From: UBA11524 sp963617205
GTDB taxonomy: Bacteria > Bacillota > Clostridia > Christensenellales > Aristaeellaceae
Reading direction: 5' to 3'
Length of the DNA: 64,000 nt
Assembly: GCA_963617205.1 (NCBI GenBank)
Contig: CAVEOA010000009.1
Span: 1-64,000, forward strand
Made by a program: the position numbers and the translations under genes. The stretch's first letter is position 1; every line of letters starts with the position of its first letter. Below the pieces are notes generated by a model. That model was given only the letters and a program-made list of their open reading frames with translations. It did no database searches and was not told the DNA's origin. This document shows, piece after piece, positions 7,805 through 15,872 of the stretch.

Positions 7805-9555
7805 CAGAAAAGGCGTTGTCCCTTCATCCGCTGCCGGAGGACAGAAGGCCGCTGTTTCCGCCAATGTCCGACCGCAGGGCGTGGGAGAGCATCGATGAGA
7901 CTGACCGTGCCGACTTGAGCGCGTATGTACGGGCGTGGCAGGATCAGCCATACCCGATGATGCTGCTGAGCGATTACGCCGCCTATGTGCGCACGTCCAG
8001 CCGCAGCCGCTGCGAAAACCCGTACTTTGCGCGCCGCCGGAAGCTGATTGCCGCGATGATGTCGGTGGCGATGCGTGACGACCTTTCCGGTATGCCGCAG
8101 GTGGAGGATGGGCTGTGGTGCATCTGTGAGGAAACGACCTGGGCAATCAGCGCACATGTCGGGCTGACGAAGGAGCATCCGTTCCCGACGGAGGAGGAGC
8201 CGACGCTCGACCTTTTTGCCGCGCAGACGGGCATGATTCTGTCGTTCACGCTGTCGATTCTGGGCGATGCGGTTGAGCAGTCGCTGGCGGCGCGCGTCCG
8301 GCATGAAATCGACCGCCGTATCATAACGCCGTTCATGACGCGCAACACGGACTGGTGGATGGGCTTCACACGCAGGGATTTGTGCAACTGGACGCCGTGG
8401 ATTGTGTCGAATGTGATGTTTGCCGCGCGCACGCTGCTCGAAAACCCGATTCCGCTGTATCGCCGCGCATGCGTCATGCTGGATGCCTATCTGCGCTGCA
8501 TTCCGGCGGATGGCGGCTGCGATGAGGGCGTGGCATACTGGAATATGGCGTCGGGCAGCCTGCTGGACTGCCTGGAGCTGCTCGAAGAGGCAGGGCTGTC
8601 GCTGTGGGACGACGAGAAGCTGCGCAATATGCTGGAATTTCCGCTGAAGATGAACCTCGGCGGCGGCTATTTCGTCAATTTCGCGGATTGCGATGCGCGT
8701 CCGGTGATGTACGGCGAACGGCTGCAGCGTGCCGGAGAGCTGACGCATAACGAGGCGCTCCGGCAGATGGGGCAGCAGCTTCGCGGGCGCGTCACCGACA
8801 GCATAGCCGATGTGCCGCACCTTTCGCGCATGCTGCAGCGGCTGTTCCACAAGGCGGGAGAAAGCATCAGCACGACACCTGTCCGCAGAGACGTCCTGCT
8901 GCCTGATTTGCAGGTGCGCATCGTGACGAAGGGGCAATTCACGCTGTGCATCAAGGGCGGAAGCAACGGCGAAAGCCACAATCACAATGACGTCGGCACG
9001 CTGATGGTGTATGCAGGGGAGCATCCGGTTCTCATCGATGCCGGCAACATGTGCTATACGGCAAAGACTTTTTCCGACGCACGATATACGCTGTGGAACT
9101 GCCGGAGCATGTACCATTCTGTTCCGAAGATTGACGCATATGAGCAGCATGAGGGCGTGCAGTACGCTGCGAAGGACTTCTGTCCGCTGGAGGACGGCGC
9201 GTCGCTGGACATGGCGGACGCGTATCCCGCAAAGGCAGGCGTGCTGTCAGCGAAGCGCACGGCAATCGTCACAGACGACGGCGTGCAGCTCACGGACGAC
9301 ATTGCGCTGCAATCGCCCCAGCCGGTAACATTCGTCCTGATGGCACGCGAAAAGCCGGACGTGCAGGGGAATCTCATCCGCTTTGACCATGCGGCGATGA
9401 CAAGTGAACCGGCGATCATCCCAGCGGTGGAGGAGATCCCCGTCACCGATGCGCGCATGATGCAGAGCTGGCCGGGTGCATTATACCGGCTGACTTTCGC
9501 CTCGCCGGCAGCGATGAAACATCATCTGAAAATTTTTATCAGAAATTGCAACTGA
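7798..9555 (+). CDS. Heparinase II/III-like polysaccharide lyase
   Basis: Probable eliminase of uronic-acid-containing oligosaccharides. The 585-residue protein has an N-terminal alpha/alpha toroid (about residues 60-340, with DWWMGFTRRDLCNWTPWI and GGCDEGVAYWNMASG) and a C-terminal beta-sandwich. The family motif GESHNHNDVGTLMVY carries His394 and His396. An HSVPKIDAYEQHEG-like segment follows. No signal peptide is visible, so it should act inside the cell on imported fragments. It starts 7 bp inside the YczE-like gene after GAGGAGGAG. The substrate (glycosaminoglycan, alginate or pectin-derived) cannot be decided from the sequence. Confidence 0.85.
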   Translation: MLTEKALSLHPLPEDRRPLFPPMSDRRAWESIDETDRADLSAYVRAWQDQPYPMMLLSDYAAYVRTSSRSRCENPYFARRRKLIAAMMSVAMRDDLSGMPQVEDGLWCICEETTWAISAHVGLTKEHPFPTEEEPTLDLFAAQTGMILSFTLSILGDAVEQSLAARVRHEIDRRIITPFMTRNTDWWMGFTRRDLCNWTPWIVSNVMFAARTLLENPIPLYRRACVMLDAYLRCIPADGGCDEGVAYWNMASGSLLDCLELLEEAGLSLWDDEKLRNMLEFPLKMNLGGGYFVNFADCDARPVMYGERLQRAGELTHNEALRQMGQQLRGRVTDSIADVPHLSRMLQRLFHKAGESISTTPVRRDVLLPDLQVRIVTKGQFTLCIKGGSNGESHNHNDVGTLMVYAGEHPVLIDAGNMCYTAKTFSDARYTLWNCRSMYHSVPKIDAYEQHEGVQYAAKDFCPLEDGASLDMADAYPAKAGVLSAKRTAIVTDDGVQLTDDIALQSPQPVTFVLMAREKPDVQGNLIRFDHAAMTSEPAIIPAVEEIPVTDARMMQSWPGALYRLTFASPAAMKHHLKIFIRNCN

Positions 9556-9625
9556 TGCGGAAGAATGCAGGGCGTTCGTTCGTTATATAGGTGAACACCC
9601 GCTGCAAGGGAAGGGGGACGCATTG

Positions 9626-11662
9626 ATGAAGCACCTTTGGAGGATTTTGATTGCGGTTTTGTGCATGGCGCTGCTGGGCGTAACGGCGCTGGCGGAAACA
9701 GACCGTTTTCAGTTTGACAAGACCAATCTGACTGTATTTGAGGGCGATACGCTCGCGCTGACGCTGGTTCGTCAGGGCAACTGCGCGGAGGACGGCGAGC
9801 TGACGTTCACCAGCGGACGCGAGAACATCGCGACCGTCGATGCCAACGGCGTTGTGACCGGCATCAGCAAGGGCAACAGCACCATCACCGCGACGCTCAA
9901 GACCGAAAAGCGCACGTGGAAGGCAACGGTTACGGTTACGGTTGCCCGCCGCGTGACGGATATCGAGGTCAACGAGTCCGCGCTGACGTTCTATGAGGCG
10001 AATGATCCGCTGGTCAGCCATCTGACCGGCGGCACAGGCGACCGCGTGCTGCTGCTGCGCAAGGGCAAGCAGGCGACCATCCGCGCAACGCTTTCGCCGT
10101 CTGACGCGAGCAATCGCAATTTCACGGTGACCTCCTCTAATCCGGACATTGTCCGCATCACCAACGCTACCATGACGGCTCGCGCGGCAGGCGAATGCAC
10201 CGTGACCGTGGCAAGCACGCAGAATCCCGAGGTCAATGTCGTGTACCGCGTGCTGGTCGTTACGCCGGTGACAGGCGTGAAGGTGACGGCGGACACGAAG
10301 ACCCTCTTTGTCGGCGAAAAGGCACAGCTGACGGCGGCACTCAATCCTGCCGATGCGGACATCACGGGCGTTACGTGGGAGAGCCTGAACGAGAAGGTCG
10401 CCATTGTGGATGAAAACGGTATGGTGACCGGCATCAGCAAGGGCAGCGCAAACATCCGCGCGACGGCAAAGGACGGCAGCGGTCAGCGTGCGACCATCAG
10501 CATCACGGTTCGTCAGCAGCCGGAGAGCATCACGCTTAGCGGCGTGAATGGCAGCATCAAGGTCGGCGGCGGCGTAACCATCAAGGCGACCGTTCTGCCG
10601 AACACCACCAACGACAAGTCCGTCACGTGGACGAGCAGCGATACGAGCATCGCGACCGTGTCCGCAAACGGCTACGTCAAGGGCATTGCGGCCGGCACGT
10701 GCACCATCACCTGCCAGAGCAAGACGTATCCATCCGTGTATGAGCAGATGAACGTAACGGTTTATGCGCCTGTCACGTCCATCACCTTCAATGAGAAGAC
10801 CCCGAAGGTGTCTGTCGGGCGCACCATCGCGCTAAGCTGGACGGTGAAGCCGCTGGACGCGACGGATTCGTCCGTGACGTTCTCGACGAACAAGCCGGAT
10901 GTCGTGTCTGTCAGCGATGACGGCATCGTCACCGGTCTCAAACGCGGCGAATGCTACGTTTATGCGACGGCGAACGACGGCAGCGGCAAGAAGGCGACCA
11001 TCAAGGTGACGGTTACTCAGCCGGTCACCGGCATCACGATGAAGGCAGCCGAGCAGAATGTCGGGCTGAACAAGTACGTCACGAACATGGCGGTGCTTGA
11101 GCCGTCCGACGCGAACAACAAGACCATCAAGTGGACAAGCCAGGATGAAAGCATCGCGACCGTGTCCGGCACAGGCGTAAACCCGAAGGTCACCGGCCGC
11201 AGATGGGGCACAACGACCATCATCGGCGTGACGGAGGACGGCGGCTATGTCGTGACGTACACCGTCAACGTCGGCAGCAAGAAGGACGCGCTGCGCATCA
11301 CAAACCTGTGGGCGGAGAACAATGCCGCAAAGATCGTGGTCTACAACGTCAGCAATCTGACCATCACAAAGTTCTACTACACGATTTACCTCTACAACGC
11401 GTTCGGCGAGCCGCTCGTCTGCAACACGGACGGACGATCCTTCTCCTTCACGGGCACATACAACTTTACGCTTGAACCCGGTCAGGCAACGCGTCACGGC
11501 CAGTTCTCCTTCGGCAAGGAGTATATCAAGCCGGAGGGCGTCGGGCAGGTCGTCATGCGCATCAACGCCTACGACATCGAGGGCGGCGAGCACTACGAAA
11601 TCCCTGCGAACAGCCAGCCTGAATTCACATGGAAGGCCACGATTGACGACGGTCAGGGCTGA
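9626..11662 (+). CDS. Secreted Ig-like (Big_2) repeat protein
   Basis: A 678-residue exported protein with signal peptide MKHLWRILIAVLCMALLGVT, cleaved probably after ALA. About six tandem bacterial Ig-like Big_2 domains follow. Each ends in the typical pattern IATVDANGVVTGISKGNSTI: variants include VDENGMVTGISKGSANI, VSANGYVKGIAAGTCTI and VSDDGIVTGLKRGECYV. The last about 110 residues (from KKDALRITNLW) form a different beta-rich domain. There is no LPXTG sorting signal, cell-wall repeat or transmembrane anchor, so attachment is unclear. The ORF could begin with TTG at 9623, but ATG at 9626 fits the GGGGGA site equally well. Likely an adhesion or scaffolding protein; the partner is unknown. 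Confidence 0.88.
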   Translation: MKHLWRILIAVLCMALLGVTALAETDRFQFDKTNLTVFEGDTLALTLVRQGNCAEDGELTFTSGRENIATVDANGVVTGISKGNSTITATLKTEKRTWKATVTVTVARRVTDIEVNESALTFYEANDPLVSHLTGGTGDRVLLLRKGKQATIRATLSPSDASNRNFTVTSSNPDIVRITNATMTARAAGECTVTVASTQNPEVNVVYRVLVVTPVTGVKVTADTKTLFVGEKAQLTAALNPADADITGVTWESLNEKVAIVDENGMVTGISKGSANIRATAKDGSGQRATISITVRQQPESITLSGVNGSIKVGGGVTIKATVLPNTTNDKSVTWTSSDTSIATVSANGYVKGIAAGTCTITCQSKTYPSVYEQMNVTVYAPVTSITFNEKTPKVSVGRTIALSWTVKPLDATDSSVTFSTNKPDVVSVSDDGIVTGLKRGECYVYATANDGSGKKATIKVTVTQPVTGITMKAAEQNVGLNKYVTNMAVLEPSDANNKTIKWTSQDESIATVSGTGVNPKVTGRRWGTTTIIGVTEDGGYVVTYTVNVGSKKDALRITNLWAENNAAKIVVYNVSNLTITKFYYTIYLYNAFGEPLVCNTDGRSFSFTGTYNFTLEPGQATRHGQFSFGKEYIKPEGVGQVVMRINAYDIEGGEHYEIPANSQPEFTWKATIDDGQG

Positions 11663-11722
11663 CAGGCTTCGCCTGACTCCAGACGTCGGCAAAGAGGCTT
11701 TGTTACATGGCTGAACCCATTC

Positions 11723-11766
11723 GAGCCGTACCAATCCTGCATACAGGAGCGGTGCGGCTCCTTTTT
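11723..11766 (+). terminator. Rho-independent terminator after the Big_2 gene
   Basis: GAGCCGTACC (11723-11732) pairs with GGTGCGGCTC (11751-11760) with one G-U pair, followed by CTTTTTATG. Confidence 0.85.
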
Positions 11767-11776
11767 ATGCATGGAC

Positions 11777-11805
11777 TTGAAACGAATCCCCGAAAGTGGT
11801 AGAAT
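11777..11805 (+). promoter_or_regulatory. Sigma-A promoter of thioesterase-gpsA-recQ
   Basis: TTGAAA (11777-11782), 17-bp spacer, TAGAAT (11800-11805). It lies directly after the preceding terminator and about 100 bp before the thioesterase gene. Confidence 0.7.
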
Positions 11806-11907
11806 AGGCACAGAGGAAGGCTTTTGCGCCTGTTTCAGGCACGTTTCCTCCGGAAAAATCAGACAGAAAGCCGTCTGCCGCTTTGGGCGGACGCAGGTGA
11901 GGCATCT

Positions 11908-12345
11908 ATGCGCGCATGGACGCATCGGATTCAATATTATGAAACAGACCGCATGGGCATCACGCATCACTCCAATTATATCCGGATTATGGAGGAGGCA
12001 CGCGTGGACTATCTGGAGCAGCTTGGCTTCCCCTATGCGGAGCTGGAGCGGCGCGGCATACTATCGCCCGTGACCGCCGTCAACTGCAAGTATCTGGCGA
12101 CAACGACCTTCGATGACCGCATTCAGGTGGATGTGCGTGTGATTGCCTTCAACGGTGTTGTGCTGACGGTCGGGTACGAGATGATGAATCAGGACGGCAA
12201 GCACGTGTTCACCGGCTCCTCACAGCACTGCTTCCTGAACCGCGAGGGTCGGATTCTCCGCCTGAAGCGCGAGCAGCCGGAATTTTATGCAGCGCTGGCG
12301 GCGCAGGTCGAAAACGAAGCAGAGGGAGAAGCACCGCATGAATAA
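11908..12345 (+). CDS. Acyl-CoA thioesterase, YbgC/FcbC hotdog family
   Basis: Predicted to hydrolyse short or aryl acyl-CoA thioesters. The 145-residue protein begins MRAWTHRIQYYETDRMGITH, which contains the family's active-site pattern (YYETDxMGxxHHSNY, with the catalytic Asp), followed by IRIMEEARVDYLEQLG, typical of 4-hydroxybenzoyl-CoA thioesterase-like hotdogs. The ATG at 11908 is preceded by AGGTGAGG. The open frame runs 28 codons further upstream, but that part is not homologous-looking. The 3' end overlaps gpsA by 8 bp (coupled translation), and pairing with a phospholipid precursor gene suggests a lipid-related role. The physiological substrate is unknown. Confidence 0.88.
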   Translation: MRAWTHRIQYYETDRMGITHHSNYIRIMEEARVDYLEQLGFPYAELERRGILSPVTAVNCKYLATTTFDDRIQVDVRVIAFNGVVLTVGYEMMNQDGKHVFTGSSQHCFLNREGRILRLKREQPEFYAALAAQVENEAEGEAPHE

Positions 12346-13714
12346 GCAGGTATCGATTGGTATTCTGGGCGCCGGCGCATGGGGAATGGCGCTGGCACGC
12401 TTGCTGTACCGCAACGGGCACGATGTGACGGTGTGGTCGAAATTCCCCAAGGAAATTGAGCAGCTGAGCACGACACGCAAACATCCCGCGCTGCCGGGCA
12501 TGGTCATTCCGGACGAAATCCGCTTCACGACGGAGCTGGAAACGGTCACGGTCAACAAGGAGATTCTGCTCTTTGCCGTGCCGTCGGTGGCGATCCGTGA
12601 AACGGCAAGGGCAGCGCGTGCATTCATTTCGGATGGACAGGTCATTGTCGATGTCGCGAAGGGCATTGAGGCGGACACGCTGATGACGATGACGGAGGTT
12701 ATCCGCGACGAAATCGGCAGGGATGGGCAGCACGAGAACATCAAGCTGGTGGCGCTTTCCGGTCCGACGCATGCCGAGGAGGTCGCGCTGGACATGACGT
12801 CCTCCATTGTGTCCGCCTGCACGGATTTGCAGGTCGCCGAGCTGGTGCAGGATGTGTTCATGAACACCTGCATGCGCACGTACACGAACACGGACATCCT
12901 TGGCGTTGAGCTTTGTGGCGCGATGAAGAATGTCCACGCGCTGGCAGTCGGCATCTCGACGGGGCTCGGCAACGGCGACAACGCCCGTGCGGCGCTGATT
13001 ACGCGCGGTATCGCCGAAATTATCCGCCTCGGGCTGAAGATGGGCTGCGCAGAGTATACGTTCGGCGGATTGGCGGGCATCGGCGACCTCATCGTGACGG
13101 CGACCTCCATGCACAGCCGCAACAATCGTTGCGGCATCCTGATTGGTCAGGGCGTACCGCCGATGGAGGCGGTCAGGCAGGTCGGTACGGTCGAGGGCAT
13201 CAACGCGCTGCCTGCCGCGATGCAGCTCATGGAGCGCTATCAGGTGGACATGCCCATCGCGAAGGCGGTCAACGCCATCGTGCAGGGCAAAATCAGCGCG
13301 CAGGAGATGGCGGTTATCCTCATGACGCGCGATAAGACGAGCGAGGTGCGTGAGAGCGAACTGGCGCTGCGCTTTGAGAACGCCATGATGCGCCATATTT
13401 CCGGCGGCATCATGCACCGCGTCATGGTCATCGGCGAATTTGAGAATCTGTCCTATGAAACGGTGGATTTCCTGATTCGCGCCAAGGAAATGGGCGGTCA
13501 CCTGACCGTTGCGCTCACGCCGGGCAAGCAGGACAGCAAGATGCGCCGTTATGCACTGCTGGCGCTGCGCTGCGTTGATCGCGTCCTGGAGCTGGAGAAG
13601 GAGCGGCTGACCCTGCCGGAGCTGATGCGCCTCTACCGCATCGAAATCCTTGCCCTGACGAAGGAGCAGGAGCAGCCCGAAACGCCGCACACGGTGCAAA
13701 TCAAGCGGATATAA
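12338..13714 (+). CDS. gpsA: Glycerol-3-phosphate dehydrogenase (NAD(P)+) with C-terminal degenerate cytidylyltransferase-like domain
   Basis: Reduces dihydroxyacetone phosphate to sn-glycerol 3-phosphate for phospholipid and teichoic-type polymers. The N-terminal Rossmann motif is GILGAGAWGMALA (residues 7-19). The catalytic Lys197 lies in CGAMKNVHALAVGI, and the region GGLAGIGDLIVTATS-SRNN is standard. The protein has 458 residues, whereas GpsA is normally about 330-340. The extra part (about 345-458) aligns by eye with glycerol-3-phosphate cytidylyltransferase TagD: RVMVIGEFENLSYETVDFLI matches the TagD first strand and helix, but the nucleotide-binding HxGH is replaced by SYET (372-375), and the terminal RTEGIST-like motif is absent. 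The extension is therefore likely non-catalytic. ATG at 12338 overlaps the thioesterase stop; recQ follows 11 bp later. Confidence 0.93.
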   Translation: MNKQVSIGILGAGAWGMALARLLYRNGHDVTVWSKFPKEIEQLSTTRKHPALPGMVIPDEIRFTTELETVTVNKEILLFAVPSVAIRETARAARAFISDGQVIVDVAKGIEADTLMTMTEVIRDEIGRDGQHENIKLVALSGPTHAEEVALDMTSSIVSACTDLQVAELVQDVFMNTCMRTYTNTDILGVELCGAMKNVHALAVGISTGLGNGDNARAALITRGIAEIIRLGLKMGCAEYTFGGLAGIGDLIVTATSMHSRNNRCGILIGQGVPPMEAVRQVGTVEGINALPAAMQLMERYQVDMPIAKAVNAIVQGKISAQEMAVILMTRDKTSEVRESELALRFENAMMRHISGGIMHRVMVIGEFENLSYETVDFLIRAKEMGGHLTVALTPGKQDSKMRRYALLALRCVDRVLELEKERLTLPELMRLYRIEILALTKEQEQPETPHTVQIKRI

Positions 13715-13725
13715 GGAGTGTATCC

Positions 13726-15579
13726 ATGGACCCACGCGAAATTCTCAGGCGAACCTTCGGACATGACGAATTTCGCCCGGGTCAGGAGACCATGGTCAAT
13801 GCCCTGCTGCACCATCGGGACGCACTGGGCATCATGCCGACAGGGGCAGGCAAATCCATGTGCTATCAGGTGCCTGCGCTGATGCTGCCGGGCGTGTCTC
13901 TCGTCATTTCGCCGCTGATTTCGCTGATGGCTGACCAGGTCGCGGCGCTTAAATCAGCCGGCATTCCGGCGGCGTATCTTAACAGCTCGCTGACGCCGCG
14001 GCAGATGGAGCTTGCCATGCAGCGCGCGCTTCAGGGCGCATACAAAATCATCTACGTAGCGCCGGAACGCCTTGAAACGACGTCCTTCCTCTATGCGGCG
14101 AAGCAGATGAACATTTCGCTCATTGCGGTCGATGAGGCGCACTGCGTATCCCAGTGGGGGCAGGACTTCCGCCCCGTGTATCTTCGCATCGCGGAATTTG
14201 TGGATGCGCTGCCGGTTCGTCCGGCGGTTGGTGCGTTCACCGCAACTGCGACCGAGCGCGTCCGGGACGACATCATTCGCCTGCTGCGCCTTCGTCAGCC
14301 GGAGATGCTGACAACCGGCTTTGATCGACCGAACCTGTATTTCGAGGTCGTCCGTCCGAAGAATCGCGACGCGGCGCTGCTGTCCATCGTCCGCCGGAAA
14401 AGCAATGAAAGCGGCATCGTCTACTGTGCCACACGCAAGGCGGTTGAACAGGTCTGCGAGGATTTGAACCGCGCAGGCATTGCGGCAACGCGCTATCATG
14501 CCGGGCTCGATGCCGAGGAGCGCAAGGGCAATCAGGAGAAATTCCAGTACGACATTTCGCCGGTGATGGTCGCGACAAACGCGTTCGGCATGGGCATCGA
14601 CAAATCGAACGTGCGCTATGTCGTGCATTACCAGATGCCGCGCTCGATGGAGGCGTACTATCAGGAGGCAGGGCGCGCAGGACGCGACGGCGCGCCGGCG
14701 GAGTGCATCCTGCTTTACAATGGCTCGGATATCTTCACGGCGAAGTGGATGATTGACCACAGCGAACCGAACGAGCACATGACGGCGGAAGAACAGGCGG
14801 CTGTCCGGCGGCAGGATTTGCAGCGGCTGAATCAGATGATTGATTACTGCACGAAGCCGGGATGCCTGCGGACGTTTATCCTGCGCTATTTCGGGGAGAA
14901 TGCATCCGGCGACTGCGGACATTGCAGCGCGTGCAGCGGCAGCCGCTACGGCGAGGCGGAGACCAGGCGTGCGCGCAGTACCGTCTCGGACCCTCCGACA
15001 GCAGAACGCAGGTCGGGGAAGATTGCCGCGCCGAATGGCGGCGATCTGTTCGAGCAGCTGCGTCAGGTGCGAATGACCTTGGCGAAGCAGCGGCACGTAC
15101 CGCCGTACGTCATCTGCAACGATGCGACCCTGTCCGCGATGGTGCAGCGCAAGCCGGAAACGCTCGAGGGCATGCGTACCGTCAGCGGCATGGGCGAGGT
15201 CAAGACGGAGAAGTATGGCGAAGCATTCCTGCGGGTTATCCGCCCTTATGCGGCGCAGGAACGCAGAATGAAGGCCGATATCAAGGCGCTGGCGGAACGG
15301 GCGCAGTCGTCCGTGTTCCGCAGTGCACCCGCTTCGCCGGCTTCCGGTCAGGCGAGGGGAAACCAGATGAAGGGAAACCAGACGAAGTCTGAGCAGGCGA
15401 AGAGAAACCAGGCGAAGGAAAACCAGGCGAAGCCTGTGGATTGGGAGCAGCTGCGCGATGATGAGGTGCTGGCGGATGCATATTTGTCCGGTATAACGCT
15501 TGCGGAAATGGCGCGTCGCTCCGGGCTTTCGCAATCGTATCTGCGCGAACGGCTGCGTGAGCTTGACCTGATTTTCTGA
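13726..15579 (+). CDS. recQ: ATP-dependent DNA helicase RecQ
   Basis: 3'-5' superfamily 2 helicase acting in recombination and fork repair. It has Walker A PTGAGKS (around residue 40), DEAH at residue 136, motif III GAFTATATERV, and motif VI QEAGRAGRDG. The zinc cluster CTKPGC...CGHCSAC spans about residues 375-403. Only about 25 residues separate the zinc cluster from an HRDC domain (about 435-512), so the usual winged-helix RQC domain appears to be missing. Next come five tandem pentapeptides (545-569) and a C-terminal helix-turn-helix-like stretch (LAEMARRSGLSQSYLRERL). Start ATG at 13726 follows AAGGAG. Last gene of the thioesterase-gpsA-recQ operon. Confidence 0.95.
   Translation: MDPREILRRTFGHDEFRPGQETMVNALLHHRDALGIMPTGAGKSMCYQVPALMLPGVSLVISPLISLMADQVAALKSAGIPAAYLNSSLTPRQMELAMQRALQGAYKIIYVAPERLETTSFLYAAKQMNISLIAVDEAHCVSQWGQDFRPVYLRIAEFVDALPVRPAVGAFTATATERVRDDIIRLLRLRQPEMLTTGFDRPNLYFEVVRPKNRDAALLSIVRRKSNESGIVYCATRKAVEQVCEDLNRAGIAATRYHAGLDAEERKGNQEKFQYDISPVMVATNAFGMGIDKSNVRYVVHYQMPRSMEAYYQEAGRAGRDGAPAECILLYNGSDIFTAKWMIDHSEPNEHMTAEEQAAVRRQDLQRLNQMIDYCTKPGCLRTFILRYFGENASGDCGHCSACSGSRYGEAETRRARSTVSDPPTAERRSGKIAAPNGGDLFEQLRQVRMTLAKQRHVPPYVICNDATLSAMVQRKPETLEGMRTVSGMGEVKTEKYGEAFLRVIRPYAAQERRMKADIKALAERAQSSVFRSAPASPASGQARGNQMKGNQTKSEQAKRNQAKENQAKPVDWEQLRDDEVLADAYLSGITLAEMARRSGLSQSYLRERLRELDLIF
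15358..15432 (+). repeat. Five 15-bp tandem repeats inside recQ
   Basis: Five in-frame 15-bp units encode GNQMK, GNQTK, SEQAK, RNQAK and ENQAK, a flexible polar linker between the HRDC domain and the C-terminal helix-turn-helix. The repeats are imperfect, with the consensus NCAGGCGAAG at the end of each unit. Copy number may vary between strains without disturbing the frame. Confidence 0.85.
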
Positions 15580-15591
15580 CAAAAAATGAAG

Positions 15592-15636
15592 AACACCGCA
15601 CGGTCTTGTGCTTTTCGCTGACCATGCGGTGTTTTT
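15592..15636 (+). terminator. Rho-independent terminator after recQ
   Basis: AACACCGCACGGT (15592-15604) pairs with ACCATGCGGTGTT (15621-15633) with one mismatch, followed by TTTTG. Confidence 0.85.
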
Positions 15637-15773
15637 GTATAGAAACGTCCACATGAATGGCAAAAATGGGATTTGAATAGCCAATAAAGCCAATAACGTT
15701 TTGTTGAAATTATACAAAGATACAAAATGGGCAAAAAATCCTCTTTTCTTTTGGTAAAAGTCATGATATAATA

Positions 15774-15782
15774 CTCCTAACA
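15774..15782 (+). promoter_or_regulatory. Extended -10 promoter of the EF-G-like gene
   Basis: TGATATAAT: a perfect TATAAT (15777-15782) with the TGN extension. A TTGGTA at 15751-15756 is 20 bp upstream, too far for a good -35, so the extended -10 probably drives recognition. Confidence 0.65.
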
Positions 15783-15872
15783 TCCGAAATAAATTCGGAA
15801 ACAAGCGGTTTCATATTCAGGGTGACAACAGCAAATGCACCCAACCAAATCATCGAAACGGAGGAAAGTATC

